Assembly (NCBI RefSeq): GCF_000317515.1
Contig: NC_019738.1
Coordinates: forward strand, 3,994,001-4,058,000
Reading direction: 5' to 3'
Source: Allocoleopsis franciscana PCC 7113
GTDB taxonomy: Bacteria > Cyanobacteriota > Cyanobacteriia > Cyanobacteriales > Coleofasciculaceae
Length of the DNA: 64,000 bases
A program made the position numbers and the translations under genes. Below the pieces are notes generated by a model, which did not search any database, was not told the DNA's origin, and saw nothing but the letters and a program-made list of their open reading frames with translations. Positions 52,918 through 61,328 of the stretch are shown one piece after another. Each line of letters begins with the position of its first letter. The stretch's first letter is position 1.

Positions 52918-53557
52918 GGTTTTTCGTTCTCCTACGGGCGGCTGTACTTTCCGTTAAAATCTAAAGATTAGCTGTAAGTTGATAATTTTAGTACCCTTCT
53001 GGAATAAGGTCTAATTATCTATATCTATATAAATTATTTCCTACGATTCCCCTAATACCCAATCCGGTCATTTTACTCCCTAGTGCAAGAAGGCAGAAGG
53101 CAGGAGGCAGGAGGCAGAAGGCGGGAGGCAGAAGGCAGGAGGCAGGAGGCAGAAGGCAGGAGGCAGTCTGACCCTAAAAAGGCCAGATCCATCATCCCTA
53201 TTTTCTCTTCTGGATTTACTATAAATTTTTGCCAATCGAATTCGTACAGTCCCCAAGAGTGTGCTTCGGTAGATACCTGTACTTTCCCGTGAGGATACAG
53301 GTATAAGCTAAAGCGCATTTAACTTGCACATTCTAAACACAGGATAAAAGAGTTCAAATCCTCTCCCCTGTCCTCGTATGAGCTCCGGCCTTGCTCCCCC
53401 GCCGCCTCAACAAGCAAATGACATGCGTAACAGCTTAGCGAGGGGCTTTCCCTGAGTAAGCTAAAATCGAAAATCAGTTATAAAGTAACGAGTAGAGCCT
53501 CCCAGCTTCAATGAGACTGAATTGGCGTCTATGTAAACAAGCCCTAGTATTCTCTCA
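52918..53557. other. intergenic region with short tandem repeats
   Basis: Apart from the heptamer array at 53088-53166, no gene is supported here. The region holds the murG promoter (left side) and the promoter of the NTF2-like gene (right side). A weakly structured GC-rich stretch lies around 53370-53420. Confidence 0.4.
53088..53166. repeat. heptameric short tandem repeat array (GGCAGRA)
   Basis: About eleven copies of a 7-base unit, GGCAGAA or GGCAGGA, run almost without interruption; one copy reads GGCGGGA. Such heptamer arrays (STRR type) are typical of filamentous cyanobacteria. Apparent reading frames over it are products of the repeat. Confidence 0.9.
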
Positions 53558-54418
53558 ATGCACAATCCCCTAACTTCTATGCAAAAGCGCTCCCAATCCC
53601 TGATATCCTTTGCCAAGTCTCTGCCTGTGAGCTGGTCAGTGTTGTTTGTACTCACCGTAGGTCTTATCCTGGGATGGGCCAGGATTGTGCAAGCCGAAAG
53701 CCCCGAAACCGCACCTCCTCAGCTTAAAGATATCTTGACGCAAATCGATGCAGCCGCAAATCGTCGTGATGTTCCCGGTGTGATGCAGTTCTACGGTACT
53801 AATTTCAAACATTCCGATGGTTTGACACGCGCCTCCATGGAAAAAGCGATCAGTCAACTATGGCAGCACTACTCTCAGTTGAATTACCGTACAGAGCTCA
53901 AGGATTGGAAAAGTGAGGGCAATGGCATTGTGGCAGAAACGGTGACGTATATTACGGGCACAAAGCCGAGCAATGGTACGATGCTGAAACTCGAATCCAC
54001 GTTGCGATCGCGCCAGCGCATTGAAAACCAGAAAATTGTGCAGCAGGAAATTTTGGGAGAGCGCACGCAACAAATGTCTGGTGCCAATCCGCCCAAGATT
54101 GAAGTACTGTTACCAGAGCAGGTGCGTCCCGGTCAGTCGTTTAACTTTGATGTGATTGTCCAGGAACCTGTGGGGGATAGTTTGCTACTAGGAGCGGCTT
54201 TAGAAGACACCATTAAGCCCGAACTCTATGCTAAGCCCAGTGAATTTAAGCTGGATTTATTACCCGCCGGTGGAATTTTCAAAATGGGTAAAGCCCCGAC
54301 GAAACCCCAAGACCACTGGCTTTCGGCGGTGTTGGTGCGTAAGGATGGCATGACCATGGTGACGCAGCGCTTGCAGGTTGTGAATGGTTCCTCGAATTCA
54401 ACCAAACCTGTCCGATAA
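53558..54418 (+). CDS. secreted NTF2-like domain protein
   Basis: The 286-residue protein has a signal anchor (LPVSWSVLFVLTVGLILGWA, near residues 23-43) and an NTF2-like cone domain from about residue 50 (LKDILTQIDAAANRRDVPGV, then MQFYGTNFKHSDGLTRASME, YRTELKDWKSEGNGIVAETV). A second beta-rich part (IEVLLPEQVRPGQSFNFDVI) resembles an Ig-like fold. NTF2-like domains bind small ligands or act as delta5-isomerase-like scaffolds; none of the catalytic residues can be assigned. A cyanobacterial conserved protein, exported or membrane-tethered. Confidence 0.7.
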   Translation: MHNPLTSMQKRSQSLISFAKSLPVSWSVLFVLTVGLILGWARIVQAESPETAPPQLKDILTQIDAAANRRDVPGVMQFYGTNFKHSDGLTRASMEKAISQLWQHYSQLNYRTELKDWKSEGNGIVAETVTYITGTKPSNGTMLKLESTLRSRQRIENQKIVQQEILGERTQQMSGANPPKIEVLLPEQVRPGQSFNFDVIVQEPVGDSLLLGAALEDTIKPELYAKPSEFKLDLLPAGGIFKMGKAPTKPQDHWLSAVLVRKDGMTMVTQRLQVVNGSSNSTKPVR

Positions 54419-54670
54419 AAGGCTTAAGGTGTTCAATCATTAGGGTGGTTTTTGTAAACATAGGTTCGGTGGAGGAGCGGAAGATAAATTTAGATATAAA
54501 CTCTCCTCACCCTTCTTTAAATTTTCACCTTTAGGATGCTTTCCTCCATACAGGCTTTGGATGGCACTTCTTAGCACTGACCGGATCAGGGCTTACACAA
54601 CTGTTTCTTGTCGCAAGTGTAAGAACCGCTATATTTATACCTAGAAAGAGGAGAAGGCGGGAAATATCTA

Positions 54671-55348
54671 TTACTCCCGCAATGCATATCCCACACCGCG
54701 TACTGTGTGAATCAACCGCTTTTCGTTGTTTTCTTCCAGCTTCAGGCGTAGATAACGGATATAGACCTCAATGATGTTGGAATCTCCAAGGAAGTCATAA
54801 CCCCAGACACGTTCTAAAATTTGGTCTCTAGTGAACACCTGACGGGGATTTGTGAGAAGATACTCCAATAAATCAAACTCTTTCGCCGTTAATTCGATCG
54901 CTCGTTTGCCTCGAAATACCTCACGAGTCCGACGATTCAGGCTCAAATCGTCAAACTGCAAAATATCCTCATTAATTTCTTGGGTGCGGCGCAAGTGGGC
55001 GCGAATTCTGGCAAGAAGTTCCTCAATACTAAAGGGTTTGACCACATAGTCATCAGCCCCAGCGTCCAAACCGGCAACGCGATCGCTCACCTCATCCTTT
55101 GCCGTCAACAAAATGACTGGCACTTTGTTACCCGTTGCCCTGAGACGGCGACAGAGTTCCACCCCAGTTAACCCTGGCAGCATCCAATCTAAAATAGCTA
55201 AATCTGGCGCAGACTCTCGTGCCAAGGTCAATCCTGACATTCCATCATGTGCAACACTTACGTGATAGCCTTCACTACTGAGTTCTAGCTCCACGAATCG
55301 CGCCAGTTTAACTTCATCTTCAACTAGAAGAATATGTGTTGTCATCAT
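54671..55348 (-). CDS. OmpR/PhoB-family response regulator
   Basis: The 225-residue protein has a receiver domain (ILLVEDEVKLARFVELELSS; acidic pair ED, phospho-acceptor D in LAILDWMLPG, Thr/Lys in VILLTAKDEV and VVKPFSIEEL). A winged-helix output domain follows (LNRRTREVFRGKRAIELTAK and EFDLLEYLLTNPRQVFTRDQ, VYIRYLRLKLE). It is the probable partner of the histidine kinase at 56193, although a small secreted-protein gene lies between them. The signal is unknown; similar pairs in cyanobacteria sense metals, light or phosphate. The start could be MTTHILL one codon later. Confidence 0.93.
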   Translation of the reverse strand: MMTTHILLVEDEVKLARFVELELSSEGYHVSVAHDGMSGLTLARESAPDLAILDWMLPGLTGVELCRRLRATGNKVPVILLTAKDEVSDRVAGLDAGADDYVVKPFSIEELLARIRAHLRRTQEINEDILQFDDLSLNRRTREVFRGKRAIELTAKEFDLLEYLLTNPRQVFTRDQILERVWGYDFLGDSNIIEVYIRYLRLKLEENNEKRLIHTVRGVGYALRE

Positions 55349-55490
55349 TCTGCTTCCATTTTGCCTAGCCCTATCAAGTTGCTAAGAGCAGTCCTTAGTA
55401 CTCAGCGATGCACTACCAGCGTTTTGATAGATCGGTAGTGCATCAGGCTGATAAGCTTAATACTTTACAGGCAAAGCTGACTAACTACTT

Positions 55491-55856
55491 TTACTTAACT
55501 TCACTGGCTAAAAACGCGGTAACTTTGCCCTGCTTCACCGCGACGACTACATCATAAGTCGCACAGTAGGCAAACGTTACATTGTTGGCTTTGTTGTAAA
55601 GGTTAACCACCATGCCCGCTCCACCAGGCTGAACGGCGATTGGTTCTAGATCACCATAGAAGAAACGACGAAGTTGATCACCACCACCAATCTGACCTTT
55701 ATTCTTGGTGATTAACTCAATTTTCTGTTGAGCCGTCATTATTTCTGCGGCTTCTGCCTGGACGAGTTGAGGGTTAATGGCTTTTAACGGAGCATTCCAA
55801 ACTGTAACCATACCAGCCAAAGCAACACTTGTAAGTAGAAGAGAAGTCAGTTTCAT
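55491..55856 (-). CDS. small secreted protein between regulator and kinase genes
   Basis: The ATG at 55856 with GGAG 7 nt upstream gives a 121-residue exported protein with signal peptide MKLTSLLLTSVALAGMVTVW. The mature part is short and beta-rich (FYGDLEPIAVQPGGAGMVVN, then VTFAYCATYDVVVAVKQGKV) with a single Cys. No family is recognised. Its place between the response regulator and the kinase, all on one strand, suggests that it is a target or a sensory accessory of the two-component system. An upstream frame extension to 55991 is unlikely because it adds a disordered leader. Confidence 0.65.
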   Translation of the reverse strand: MKLTSLLLTSVALAGMVTVWNAPLKAINPQLVQAEAAEIMTAQQKIELITKNKGQIGGGDQLRRFFYGDLEPIAVQPGGAGMVVNLYNKANNVTFAYCATYDVVVAVKQGKVTAFLASEVK

Positions 55857-56192
55857 TTTGTTACTCCGAATGTCACAATATAGAGGGTTTTCCAAGGGAC
55901 TCTTGGTGTGTTTACTGAAGTCGGATGAGTGGCATTGACCAAGACGGACAAACAACTTGAGATTGATTAGGGCATTAAGCAGAAAAATCACGACTTCAAT
56001 TTGTCAATCTTGTGTCATCTCAACTCATCAAAGTATCCCTGCTGACACTGAAGCTCCTCTGAAACAAAGCCCCGACTTTCCTGAATTTATTCGTTTGGAT
56101 CACTCAGTTTAAACTCAGCATTTTCTCAGATAATTGTGCTGACCATTCATATCCCACAGTACATTACGAAGACTAAGTAGGAATGTTTGGGG

Positions 56193-57629
56193 TTAGGTCA
56201 GTAAGGTAAGTATAAATGTACTACCTTGGCCGGGTTTTGATTGAACGGTAATACTACCACCCATTCCTTCCACCAGTGTTTTCACAATGGCTAAACCCAA
56301 ACCATGACCCCCGCTCATACGGGAACGGGCTTCATCCACACGGTAGAAGCGCTCAAAAATACGGGTTTGCTCTTGTAATGGAATGCCTATTCCGTGATCG
56401 CACACTTGAATCACGGCCTGCCTATTTGCGCGTTCCAGCTTTAAGATAATTGGCTGCTCGGACTCAGAGTATTTCACCGCATTGTCAACTAAATTAATTA
56501 AAACCTGTTTCAGGCGATCGCGATCCGCCATGGCCTCAATTTCGGTACTCGCCTTAACTGTAACCAAGCGATCGCTAAATTTTTCGGTCATCCCTGCCAC
56601 TTCTGCAACCAAGTCATTGAGTACCAGCGATTCCATCTGAAAATGCATAGAACCACTGTCTGCTCGTGCCAGCTCTAGTAAATTTTGCAGCAGGCGTACC
56701 GTGCGATCGGCTTCAGATGCCGCCGTTTCCAAAGCCTCTTGCTGATAATCGTTTAAGTTTGTGCTGCGTCGCAACACACTTTGCAGGTAGCCAACTACCA
56801 CCGTTAAGGGGGTTCGTAACTCGTGAGAAACATTACTCACAAACTGGCGCTGTTGCTCCCAGGCATCAAAAAGCCGAGACAGCATCATGTTGAAAGTTTG
56901 AGCCAGTTCTTTCACTTCACTGGGGGCATGACGTAATTGCAGTTTTGCCTCTCCCAAGTCTTTAGCTGAGATGACACCTGCCATTTGACTCATATCTTGA
57001 AGGGGTTGGAGCGATCGCCGAATCCGAAAGGCAATTAACGCCATCATCATGATCGTTGCCAGGATACAAACGATGGCGAGGCTTCCAATTGCTGCAATTA
57101 ATTGACGCTGATCCTGGGTCACATCCTGCGCCATGTACACCTTACCCAGCATCATCCCTTTAACAGTTACCGGACTTTCACACAGAATTAGATATCGATC
57201 TCTTACTTTGTAAACTTGAGGCTGGAGTGGCATCTCGGCGAGGGACATCAATTCAGCCGTTGCGGTGAATGAATGAGTCAAGCTTGTTGATTGAGCGAGT
57301 AGCTTACCATCTGAACTTTTGACCCAGATTAGCAAGCCCGGTACTGCCACATTGTTAATAGTCTTTTGTACCCCAGCTTTGAGGGATAGCATCTCACTGT
57401 AGAGTTCAACATCATGGGAAAAGCGAGCCGCGATGTATTCTACATTCTGTTGATGGGTTGCCATCAAAATCTGCTGCATTTTCCAACTTGTCCAGATAGC
57501 AACGCTGCCCAAGCCTAAAACAAACAAAGCAGCAATTTCTGTCGTCAGACGAAACTGGAGCGAAGTTGGATCGAGGTGTCTTCGCTTAACTGAACTGATT
57601 GCCTTCCACAATCTGCTAATCCGTTGCAT
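56193..57629 (-). CDS. sensor histidine kinase with HAMP domain
   Basis: The 478-residue protein has two transmembrane helices (FVLGLGSVAIWTSWKMQ near residue 36 and LIAAIGSLAIVCILATIMMM near residue 180) enclosing a periplasmic sensor of about 140 residues. A HAMP segment follows, then the phospho-acceptor helix (VSHELRTPLTVVVGYLQSVL) and HATPase motifs (INLVDNAVKYSESEQPI, VCDHGIGIPLQE, GHGLGLAIVKTLVEGMGG). It is the likely partner of the OmpR-type regulator at 54671. The ligand is unknown; there are no obvious metal-binding residues in the sensor. Confidence 0.94.
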   Translation of the reverse strand: MQRISRLWKAISSVKRRHLDPTSLQFRLTTEIAALFVLGLGSVAIWTSWKMQQILMATHQQNVEYIAARFSHDVELYSEMLSLKAGVQKTINNVAVPGLLIWVKSSDGKLLAQSTSLTHSFTATAELMSLAEMPLQPQVYKVRDRYLILCESPVTVKGMMLGKVYMAQDVTQDQRQLIAAIGSLAIVCILATIMMMALIAFRIRRSLQPLQDMSQMAGVISAKDLGEAKLQLRHAPSEVKELAQTFNMMLSRLFDAWEQQRQFVSNVSHELRTPLTVVVGYLQSVLRRSTNLNDYQQEALETAASEADRTVRLLQNLLELARADSGSMHFQMESLVLNDLVAEVAGMTEKFSDRLVTVKASTEIEAMADRDRLKQVLINLVDNAVKYSESEQPIILKLERANRQAVIQVCDHGIGIPLQEQTRIFERFYRVDEARSRMSGGHGLGLAIVKTLVEGMGGSITVQSKPGQGSTFILTLLT

Positions 57630-57969
57630 TGGAAGCTAGAAAGGAGCTGTTCATCAAATAAACCTGATTACAAATTTCAGCGATAGAACGTTTTTGTCTA
57701 CACGTAATACCATTTTGGTTTAACTTTGACACATATCCTAATGGCTTCCCCATTGATTAGGGGGTTAGGGAGGTGTGAAATGTGATAATCATAAAGCCAA
57801 TTGGTATAATATATCCACTGTAGTAGAGTTGTTTTCTGTAAAATGATATAGCTCTAAGGGAAGCATTAATTTTTGCTGAGAAAACTGAAATTCAAAGGCT
57901 AGAGCGTGTCTACAAGCTCAGGTATCCTATCGAATGTGACGAGAGATTACTTAACAGACTAATAGTGAG
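57630..57969. other. divergent intergenic region of 340 bases
   Basis: The gap between the divergent histidine kinase and signal peptidase genes presumably holds both promoters. No gene or strong repeat is visible apart from an AT-rich block (57690-57860). Confidence 0.35.
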
Positions 57970-59061
57970 ATGAGAATTGCTGTAGAGGGTCAAAGCCTCA
58001 AACTTTCCCCTGAACCCTGGTTAGCTGTTAATCTTTCGATGTTTTTCCCAGGGGTAGGACAGTTATACGTTGGTGAGAGGGTCAGGGGACTGGGATTTTT
58101 ATCCAGTCAACTAATACTGATTGCGATCGCGGCTTGGTCTATATTCAGTCCTAACGGCAATACGGTGACTGGGATGATCTGTGTATTCCCCATTACCGCC
58201 ATCTATATCTTGAATCTATTTGATGCCTATTTCTGTGCGAGGAGGCAGTTAAATATTCAAGTATCTGAAAAAATTCCCCGCATTAACAAAGACCCCTGGT
58301 TTGCGGTTTTCCTATCCCGAATCTTACCAGGTCTAGGTCAACTATATCTGGAAAAAGCCATTTTGGGCGGCTTTCTCCTTTCATTAATTATTATTTGTTC
58401 CACTCTTGCTAATATTTTCTCTCATCTCGTCGTATTTATTCCGATCATCTCAGCGGTGGCTTGTTACGATGCGTTTATGGGTTTTCCCAAGCCTAAAAGA
58501 TCAAAGCGGCATCTCATTACTCTCATTGCTATATTCGTCCTTGGGGTTGGACTCATCAGCAACTATTTTCCCCTGTTGATTGAGAAAAATATTGAACTTT
58601 TCGAGATACCCAGTAAGTCGATGTTACCGACGCTTGAGGTAGGAGACCGAATCTTTGTTCACAAATCCAGTCTTTACTCCCCACACCGGGGAGACATGAT
58701 CGTCTTTCGAGTCCCTGACTCAGTAAAAAGCCTGGACATGGACAATCAGCTCAACAATAATGAAGCCGAATATTTCATTAAGCGCGTAATTGGTCAACCG
58801 GGGCAAATCATTAGCATCACCAACGGTATGGTTTATATTAACAACCAACCGCTACAAGAAGCCTATATTGCAGAACCTCCCATCTATGAGTTGGCACCGC
58901 AAGTCGTGCCGACTGACTCTTACTTTGTCATGGGTGACAATCGCAACAACAGCTTTGATTCCCACATTTGGGGATTTTTACAACAGGGCTATATTGTGGG
59001 TAAAGCCTACAAAATTTACTGGCCACCCCAACGAATTCAGTCCCTTTTGACCAGTCATTAG
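57970..59061 (+). CDS. lepB: signal peptidase I with an N-terminal duplicated membrane domain
   Basis: Residues 200-363 form type I signal peptidase, which removes signal peptides from exported proteins. The Ser nucleophile lies in ELFEIPSKSMLPTLEVGDRI, the Lys base region is FIKRVIGQPGQIISITNGM, and the C-box is SYFVMGDNRNNSFDSHIWG. The first 190 residues are an unusual extra part: two related units starting EPWLAVNLSMFFPGVGQLYV and DPWFAVFLSRILPGLGQLYL, each followed by hydrophobic helices (DUF5683/TM2-like). This gives about six membrane segments before the catalytic domain instead of one or two. The ATG at 57970 is in place; it is divergent from the kinase gene. Confidence 0.9.
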   Translation: MRIAVEGQSLKLSPEPWLAVNLSMFFPGVGQLYVGERVRGLGFLSSQLILIAIAAWSIFSPNGNTVTGMICVFPITAIYILNLFDAYFCARRQLNIQVSEKIPRINKDPWFAVFLSRILPGLGQLYLEKAILGGFLLSLIIICSTLANIFSHLVVFIPIISAVACYDAFMGFPKPKRSKRHLITLIAIFVLGVGLISNYFPLLIEKNIELFEIPSKSMLPTLEVGDRIFVHKSSLYSPHRGDMIVFRVPDSVKSLDMDNQLNNNEAEYFIKRVIGQPGQIISITNGMVYINNQPLQEAYIAEPPIYELAPQVVPTDSYFVMGDNRNNSFDSHIWGFLQQGYIVGKAYKIYWPPQRIQSLLTSH

Positions 59062-59068
59062 TCATTCC

Positions 59069-59596
59069 TTAAAATCTCAACCCCACGCCGCCTTGAACGG
59101 AAACGGCTGTTCCTCCCCCATTGCGATAGGCGTCGAAGGCAATAATTGCATTGCCAAACAGAACGGTATTGCTATTGGGGACAACGTAATCGACGCCCGG
59201 TTGTAGTGCAAAGCTGGTCTTATCGCCCACGGGTGAAGGTGTATCCCCACTCGCAAAGGCAGCTCCAACTCCTAGGTAAGCATCGGTTTGCCAGTTGATG
59301 GGCACATCATAGGAAATCGTGGGCACAACAGCGGTGCCAGAGCCAATCAAAGCTTGTGCTCGCAGAGATAAGGGAAGTTCTAAGAGTTTGTAGCGTACAG
59401 CCAGCACTCCACCGATTTGCCGACCATTGCCTTGGGGGCCGTCGTTAATCCCAAAGGTCGCTCCAGCACCCACATAACTGCCATAGGCGGCCTGAGCGGA
59501 TGCGGGTTGTGCGATTGCTCCAAGACCTGCGACAGTCGCCAAACATCCTAACATCATGCCTGTTACTCTAACCGACAAGTCTTTTAGACAAACCAT
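59069..59596 (-). CDS. small outer-membrane-like beta-barrel protein
   Basis: From ATG 59596 the product has about 175 residues: a signal peptide (VTGMMLGCLATVAGLGAIAQ, then PASAQA), followed by a glycine- and alanine-rich beta pattern with alternating strands (YGSYVGAGATFGINDGPQGN, IGGVLAVRYKLLELPLSLRA, and AYLGVGAAFASGD). It ends VSVQGGVGLRF, with a terminal Phe typical of outer-membrane barrels. An 8-stranded barrel is plausible. The next upstream codon choices at 59614 add six residues. Family not named; similar to cyanobacterial small porin-like proteins. Confidence 0.7.
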   Translation of the reverse strand: MVCLKDLSVRVTGMMLGCLATVAGLGAIAQPASAQAAYGSYVGAGATFGINDGPQGNGRQIGGVLAVRYKLLELPLSLRAQALIGSGTAVVPTISYDVPINWQTDAYLGVGAAFASGDTPSPVGDKTSFALQPGVDYVVPNSNTVLFGNAIIAFDAYRNGGGTAVSVQGGVGLRF

Positions 59597-59694
59597 TGCC
59601 TTTCCCCTCACCACGTATATAGCTGAATACTGGGTTTGAGCAGATTTTAGCCTAATTTATGGGTAAACCCTATTTTGGATGGCTAAAAAAATAA

Positions 59695-59711
59695 GGTGGG
59701 CATTGCCCACC
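59695..59711. repeat. palindrome GGTGGGCATTGCCCACC, second copy
   Basis: A 17-base palindrome identical to that at 51746-51765, preceded by a long A-run, lies in the 174-base gap between the small outer-membrane protein gene and the antiporter gene. A terminator of the antiporter gene, transcribed leftward, or a dispersed repeat. Confidence 0.6.
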
Positions 59712-59769
59712 TTACTGTTGTTAATATTTGATTCCTTCGTACTTTGCACAGACAGTACTGAAAGAGACA

Positions 59770-61185
59770 TTACCCGATGACATCGGCTGGCTCTATCGTT
59801 TCTTGAGGCTCCACTGACTGTTTAAAGGCAAAGCGTAATAAAGGGGGTGCCAAGAAGGTTGTCAAAATGACCATAATAATCATCGCCGCTTGCAAAGGTT
59901 TATCCAGAACACCACTGGCGGCACCGATCCCCGCAAAAACTAACCCGACTTCGCCCCGTGGAATCATGCCCACGCCAACTGCCAAGCGGTTAATTCCAGC
60001 TTGTCCAAAGACTGACCAACCCGTGACAACTTTGCCGATAATCGCAACCACGATTAAGAAGGTGGCGATAATTAATCCCTCTCGATTCTCAGGAACAATA
60101 GGATTGAGAACACCTAAATCAACTTTGGCACCGACAGTGACAAAGAAAATCGGCACCAGGATATCGGCGATGGGCTTAACCTGCTGATCGAGTTCTTTGC
60201 GTTTATCGGTTTCATCCAAAACTAAGCCGGCTGCAAATGCGCCTAAGATTGCTTCTAAATGAATGGCATTTCCTAGAAAAGCCATGAAGAATGCGAAAAT
60301 AAATGCGGGGATAACCAGGTTTCCTCGTGTTTGCAATTTATTAGCGACAGCAACAAAGCTTTGATTGAAGAATTTACCCAGTAGAATCGAACCGATTAAA
60401 AAGACAGTGGCGCTGACAATCAAATAAATGACGTTGAAAACATCCACCTCGCCCGTTTTAGCAAGGCTGGCAACAACAGCCAACACGATGATACCTAAGA
60501 TATCATCAATGACGGCAGCACCCACGATAATCTGACCTTCTCTGGATTTAAGCTGCCCAAGTTCTGACAAAACTTTGGAGGTAATCCCAATACTAGTCGC
60601 GGTCAGAGCCGCACCTGCAAAAATCGCGGGAATGGCTGGAGTATGAAAGAAAAACATCAACCCTGCTGTACCCGCCGCAAACGGAACAGTTACCCCGACA
60701 AAAGCGACAACGGCGGCTTGATAGCCAACTTTCGTGAGTTCTTTTAAGTCCGATTCCAGACCGATTTCAAACAGGAGAATAATTACACCCAATTCGGCAA
60801 GAATCGAAATGGCTTCACTTTGACTTTGGAAGATGGATGTGACGGAATCAGGCGTGAGGTTGTTAATAAATTGCAGGATGGTCATGATCAGCGAGTCGGA
60901 GGCGATCGCACCACTGTCGGGAAACACCACCAAATGTAGGGCGGAAGCACCGACTACCACACCACCAAGCAATTCACCCAAAACGGGAGGCAAGTCCATC
61001 ATCCTAGACAACTCGCCGCCAATTTTACTGGCTAGATAAATGACAACTAAACTTAGCAGTACGCCCGTAAGGACAATAGGAGCATTTTCGGCTTCGGTTG
61101 CGGTTGCTAATAAGGTTGGTTGCAACCCATGAGTGAGCGAGGTTACCCAAGTTACTGAATTAACGATTGGTTCTGAAAAAATCAT
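59770..61185 (-). CDS. CPA2-type cation/proton antiporter (NhaS3-like)
   Basis: The 471-residue protein is an integral membrane antiporter with about 12 helices. Conserved CPA2 blocks are PPVLGELLGGVVVGASALHL, ILAELGVIILLFEIGLESDL, LTATSIGITSKVLSELGQLK and GAAVIDDILGIIVLAVVASL (the paired Asp of the ion site), and GMIPRGEVGLVFAGIGAASG. It resembles NhaS3, the essential Na+/H+ antiporter of Synechocystis, in length and N-terminus. No regulatory RCK domain is present. Its neighbour on the same strand is bicA, a Na+-driven bicarbonate symporter, so this antiporter may keep the sodium gradient needed for carbon uptake (inference). Confidence 0.9.
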   Translation of the reverse strand: MIFSEPIVNSVTWVTSLTHGLQPTLLATATEAENAPIVLTGVLLSLVVIYLASKIGGELSRMMDLPPVLGELLGGVVVGASALHLVVFPDSGAIASDSLIMTILQFINNLTPDSVTSIFQSQSEAISILAELGVIILLFEIGLESDLKELTKVGYQAAVVAFVGVTVPFAAGTAGLMFFFHTPAIPAIFAGAALTATSIGITSKVLSELGQLKSREGQIIVGAAVIDDILGIIVLAVVASLAKTGEVDVFNVIYLIVSATVFLIGSILLGKFFNQSFVAVANKLQTRGNLVIPAFIFAFFMAFLGNAIHLEAILGAFAAGLVLDETDKRKELDQQVKPIADILVPIFFVTVGAKVDLGVLNPIVPENREGLIIATFLIVVAIIGKVVTGWSVFGQAGINRLAVGVGMIPRGEVGLVFAGIGAASGVLDKPLQAAMIIMVILTTFLAPPLLRFAFKQSVEPQETIEPADVIG

Positions 61186-61279
61186 GTTCTCCGTTTGTTG
61201 TAATGATTAGCATTTGGACTTTCCCAGGTTTTGCCTGGGGACACGCAAGCTCAAGAAATAAAAGGAGTGGTTTTCAAAC

Positions 61280-61306
61280 GTAGAACAGGCATCTTGCCTG
61301 TTCTAC
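61280..61306. terminator. perfect palindrome, probable terminator after bicA
   Basis: GTAGAACAGGCATCTTGCCTGTTCTAC is a perfect 12-bp stem with a 3-base loop, placed 23 nt beyond the bicA stop on the minus strand. The same palindrome type is widespread in cyanobacteria, so a repeat role is also possible. Confidence 0.65.
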
Positions 61307-61328
61307 AGCAAGAGTTAGCATGATTGGG

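Noticed and set aside
53073-53318. Open frames over the GGCAGRA array
   Set aside because: The product is a pure repeat peptide caused by the heptamer array.
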